This document shows, in pieces, positions 5,163 through 7,608 of a stretch of 7,608 bases of DNA (position 1 is the first letter of the stretch; every line of letters starts with the position of its first letter). A model generated the notes under the pieces. The model did no database searches and was not told the origin of the DNA. It worked only from the letters and a program-made list of their open reading frames with translations. Source of the DNA: Cyclobacteriaceae bacterium (GTDB lineage Bacteria > Bacteroidota > Bacteroidia > Cytophagales > Cyclobacteriaceae); NCBI GenBank assembly GCA_025455445.1, contig JALOMN010000062.1, positions 1 through 7,608 of the forward strand. Direction: 5' to 3'. A program made the translations under genes and the position numbers.

Positions 5163-7608
5163 TTAAAAGTCGAATCCCAGTGTCACAAAAATGCGTGGAT
5201 CTTTTACAGTATAATTTTCGACAGGCCAGGCAAGATCAAACTTCATATAATAACCCAACATCATGGTACGCATTCCGAAACCATAGCTATATAACCATGG
5301 ATTTAGGTATTCGTCTATCTCGATGCGGAATGGACTTCCCGAAAGATTTTCAGGAACAATTCTCTTTCTCACACTATTTTGTGCATTGAATGGCAAGGGA
5401 CCTGTCCAGCTGGTGCCTACATCATAAAAAGCAGTGAATTGTAGATTCCGGAAAAAATTAGATGCGATAGGTCCGTTTGATAATGCACGAACCAGTGGAA
5501 CACGAAACTCTGCATTGGCAAGTGCCACACTGTTACCATAAAGCGTTGCGAAATCAAATCCGCGCAAGCTGGTTGCAAATTCAGAGAAGAGCAGGTTTTC
5601 ATTGTATGTGCCCACAGCCGTTACCAGCGGATTCTGCACACCCTCATAATTGATATAATTTTGAAACCAGTTATCCATTCCTCCCAGCATAAAATTCTTA
5701 GGAGAATTGCCATAGAATGTGCCGGCAAATCCACGCACCGCAAATACGATTTCCTTATAAATTTTCTGATAGTGCCGGATGTCGACAGATACTCTCCCAA
5801 AACTTTTATCACCATTGCCTATAGCGCCATAATAAATGTTGCTGAGTTTGGCCCGGGTGCCTTCAATCAGGTTCATGCCGGTGGTGATAGAATTATCGTA
5901 GACAAGATCGATCGTGCCTCCCGAATAAAACTGCTGCTGAGAAGGTAAAAATTCGGGTGCCACAGCGCCTTGCGGGATTACATCTCCGCGATCAACAAAT
6001 TGTGTCATGCCGAGAAACGGCTTGATTGAAAACCGGGTACGCACTGATATCGGATAGGCAAGACCTGCTTCTATTTTTTGAAATGAATATTTCTGATACT
6101 CCTGGTTGGTAACTTGCTCTTGTGGAGTTTCCCAGAAAATCACTTTGCGATCGAAGCGAATACTGTAATCAATTCGGTTAGGTAGGTATTGATATTCCGC
6201 AAATACATCTCCGCTCTTAAAATCGCGCAAGCTCAAATGAATACCACCCAGAAATCTATAATTCTCAAGCATGTCGTTCATTTGCGTTTCTACCTTCATG
6301 CCAAAACCAGTAAGCTGATCGATTACAAAAGTGGTAACGAGATTTTCTGAACTTACTTTAGGTGCATATGGAAATGGCCCCAACACACGATTTGCTTCGC
6401 GCGCTTTCATGTAACGAGTAAGAAAAGTTTCGGTAGGCTGCTTTGATTTTACGGCTTCATCTTCAAATACATAATCATCTGTATTGATGGCTTTGTCTTT
6501 CGGCTTCGCTGCAGGAATCGTGTCTTTCTTAACAGGCTCATCAAACTTATAATCTTCTGTATTGATCTCATCCGTTTTCTTCACTACGGTATCCTTCTTA
6601 ATCAATTCACCATCCTTCTTCACCGGGGTAGCCTGCTGCCTGGCCGTATCCTGCTTTTCCTGAAGCCGCTGATTAATCAAATCCTTTATCGTAAGATTTT
6701 TTGGAGGTTGTTGCTGCTGTTGCTGATCGGCTTTTCGTTTTTCTGTGATCGCTTTTGCCTGCATCATCTCTTTGCGCCTGGAGGGTGGCGTGAAAATCTG
6801 GCGGTTATAGTCGAAGTTGTTCAACACGAAAATATCTTCATTTAATTTACTGTTCATTACCAAAGCCAACGAGCGATTTGCAAAATCCAAATCATAATCT
6901 TTAATGCTGGTATTGAAATTTGTTACTTGCGAATAGATGCCGGTTTCACTATTAAAGCGAAACAGATTAACTATCCCACGCTGATCACTCAGATAATATA
7001 TGTTCTGCTCATCTGCTGCCTTTGGCTTAAAATCTCTTCCTAATGTGTTGGTGAGCTTTTTAACTTCTATGGTGGTGGTATCAAGATTATACATGTAAAG
7101 GTTATACCGGTTCACCGATTTTGCATAATCTTTTATAGTGCTTGAAAGCGAGTCTGTGGTGCGGTTGGAGCTAAACACAATCGTATTGGTGCCAGGAATA
7201 AACGAAGGGTCTAAATCATCAAACATATCGTTGGTTAACCTGCGTGTACGATCCCTTCGGCTGCTGATAAGATATAAATCGTTTTGTCCTTCAAAGTCTG
7301 CACTAAGCACCGCTAACCGGCCGTTAGCTGAAAAATCAAAATTGCGTATGTTACTGAATCGATCGAGTTCCCTCGGCAATTTGCTTTTGCTTACCAGGTC
7401 ATAAAGCCAGAATACAAATTGACCATCTTTCACACCTATCACCCCAAGTGTATTGGCATCAGCCCAACTGATTAATGGCACCCGGTAATCAACATCTTGC
7501 TTAATTACTTTATTGCCTGCATTCAGTATCACGGTTTCACGACCATTTTCCAATGACTTCACTAATACTCTGAACTTTCCCCTGTCATTTTCTGCGTAGG
7601 CAATTTTA
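5163..7608 (-). CDS. TolB-like propeller fused to an Omp85-like outer-membrane barrel, 5' end cut by the window
   Basis: The frame stays open to the window edge, adding 15 residues (starting KIAYAENDRG) before the GTG at 7560-7562. That GTG is an internal Val codon, so the true start lies outside. About 814 residues are present. Numbered from the GTG: residues 1 to about 255 read as beta-propeller (PD40/TolB-like) blades, for example DPSFIPGTNTIVFSSNR (118-134) and NIYYLSDQRGIVNLFRF (187-203). Residues 260-400 form a Lys- and Gln-rich linker with six Gln in a row (280-285) and a repeated acidic motif. Residues 405-799 read as alternating barrel strands. SLRGFDFATLYGNS (665-678), followed by ANAEFRVPL, fits the conserved (V/L)RGF loop and next strand of BamA/TamA-type barrels. 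The chain ends in FVTLGFDF with a terminal Phe, as outer-membrane barrels do. Similar proteins in Bacteroidota are often labelled as Tol or PD40 proteins and have no settled function. A role in envelope assembly or transport is inference. Confidence 0.85.
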   Translation of the reverse strand, partial: KIAYAENDRGKFRVLVKSLENGRETVILNAGNKVIKQDVDYRVPLISWADANTLGVIGVKDGQFVFWLYDLVSKSKLPRELDRFSNIRNFDFSANGRLAVLSADFEGQNDLYLISSRRDRTRRLTNDMFDDLDPSFIPGTNTIVFSSNRTTDSLSSTIKDYAKSVNRYNLYMYNLDTTTIEVKKLTNTLGRDFKPKAADEQNIYYLSDQRGIVNLFRFNSETGIYSQVTNFNTSIKDYDLDFANRSLALVMNSKLNEDIFVLNNFDYNRQIFTPPSRRKEMMQAKAITEKRKADQQQQQQPPKNLTIKDLINQRLQEKQDTARQQATPVKKDGELIKKDTVVKKTDEINTEDYKFDEPVKKDTIPAAKPKDKAINTDDYVFEDEAVKSKQPTETFLTRYMKAREANRVLGPFPYAPKVSSENLVTTFVIDQLTGFGMKVETQMNDMLENYRFLGGIHLSLRDFKSGDVFAEYQYLPNRIDYSIRFDRKVIFWETPQEQVTNQEYQKYSFQKIEAGLAYPISVRTRFSIKPFLGMTQFVDRGDVIPQGAVAPEFLPSQQQFYSGGTIDLVYDNSITTGMNLIEGTRAKLSNIYYGAIGNGDKSFGRVSVDIRHYQKIYKEIVFAVRGFAGTFYGNSPKNFMLGGMDNWFQNYINYEGVQNPLVTAVGTYNENLLFSEFATSLRGFDFATLYGNSVALANAEFRVPLVRALSNGPIASNFFRNLQFTAFYDVGTSWTGPLPFNAQNSVRKRIVPENLSGSPFRIEIDEYLNPWLYSYGFGMRTMMLGYYMKFDLAWPVENYTVKDPRIFVTLGFDF
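6459..6566 (-). repeat. Repeated acidic decapeptide in the linker of the propeller-barrel protein
   Basis: INTEDYKFDE (encoded at 6537-6566) recurs 26 residues later as INTDDYVFED (6459-6488). By hand alignment the two 30-base units share 24 bases. Each copy follows or precedes Lys-rich, Asp-containing stretches such as VKKDT, which also recur. The pattern suggests a short duplicated binding motif within an otherwise disordered, low-complexity linker. It could equally be drift after a recent tandem duplication. Confidence 0.7.

Noticed and set aside
5661..5948. 95-codon open frame on the plus strand inside the barrel region
   Set aside because: It is antisense to a well-supported outer-membrane protein frame and has no recognisable features.
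6708..6725. CAG/CAA run encoding six Gln as a phase-variable repeat
   Set aside because: Codons are mixed and the run is short. Slippage by whole codons would not shift the frame.
7560..7562. GTG as the start codon of the propeller-barrel protein
   Set aside because: The frame continues upstream without a stop to the window edge, and the added residues fit the propeller. The codon is an internal Val, and a signal peptide would be expected before it.

Overview
The window looks like a chromosomal segment from a member of the Bacteroidota, probably a Cytophagales- or Chitinophagales-type environmental species. The evidence is family content: a DUF1080 lipoprotein, a TolB-like propeller fused to an Omp85-like barrel, and a DUF433/DUF5615 pair. 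AT-rich leaders without clear Shine-Dalgarno sequences and several matches to the Bacteroidota promoter box TAnnTTTG agree with this. No species can be named from the sequence alone.

Layout, left to right. A TetR/AcrR-type regulator (30-674, +) follows a perfect 18-bp palindrome. A 460-bp AT-rich gap comes next, with several inverted repeats but no gene. Then comes an exported serine hydrolase of the class C beta-lactamase/esterase fold (1135-2361, +). Everything after it is on the minus strand. A DUF433 antitoxin (2828-3070) overlaps its DUF5615 PIN-like toxin partner (2521-2844) by 17 bases. A 290-bp gap holds a strong intrinsic terminator and a cluster of inverted repeats, possibly a coding remnant. 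A DUF1080 (3-keto-disaccharide hydrolase family) lipoprotein (3361-4140) and a complete YicC-family endoribonuclease (4217-5098) follow. The right end is a large outer-membrane protein (5163 to beyond the window edge) that joins a TolB-like propeller to a barrel through a long low-complexity linker.

The three rightmost genes point the same way with gaps of 64 and 76 bases. The only convincing terminator lies after the last of them, so they may share a transcript (large envelope protein, then yicC, then the DUF1080 gene), although this is inferred from spacing. The toxin-antitoxin pair has its own promoter/operator candidate and is a separate unit. The serine hydrolase and toxin genes converge. 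No insertion sequence, CRISPR array, tRNA or rRNA was seen. Nothing proves a new system. The items most worth a second look are the propeller-barrel fusion with its repeated acidic motif, the promoter/operator arrangement of the toxin-antitoxin pair, the palindrome before the TetR gene, and the structured stretch at 3236-3286.
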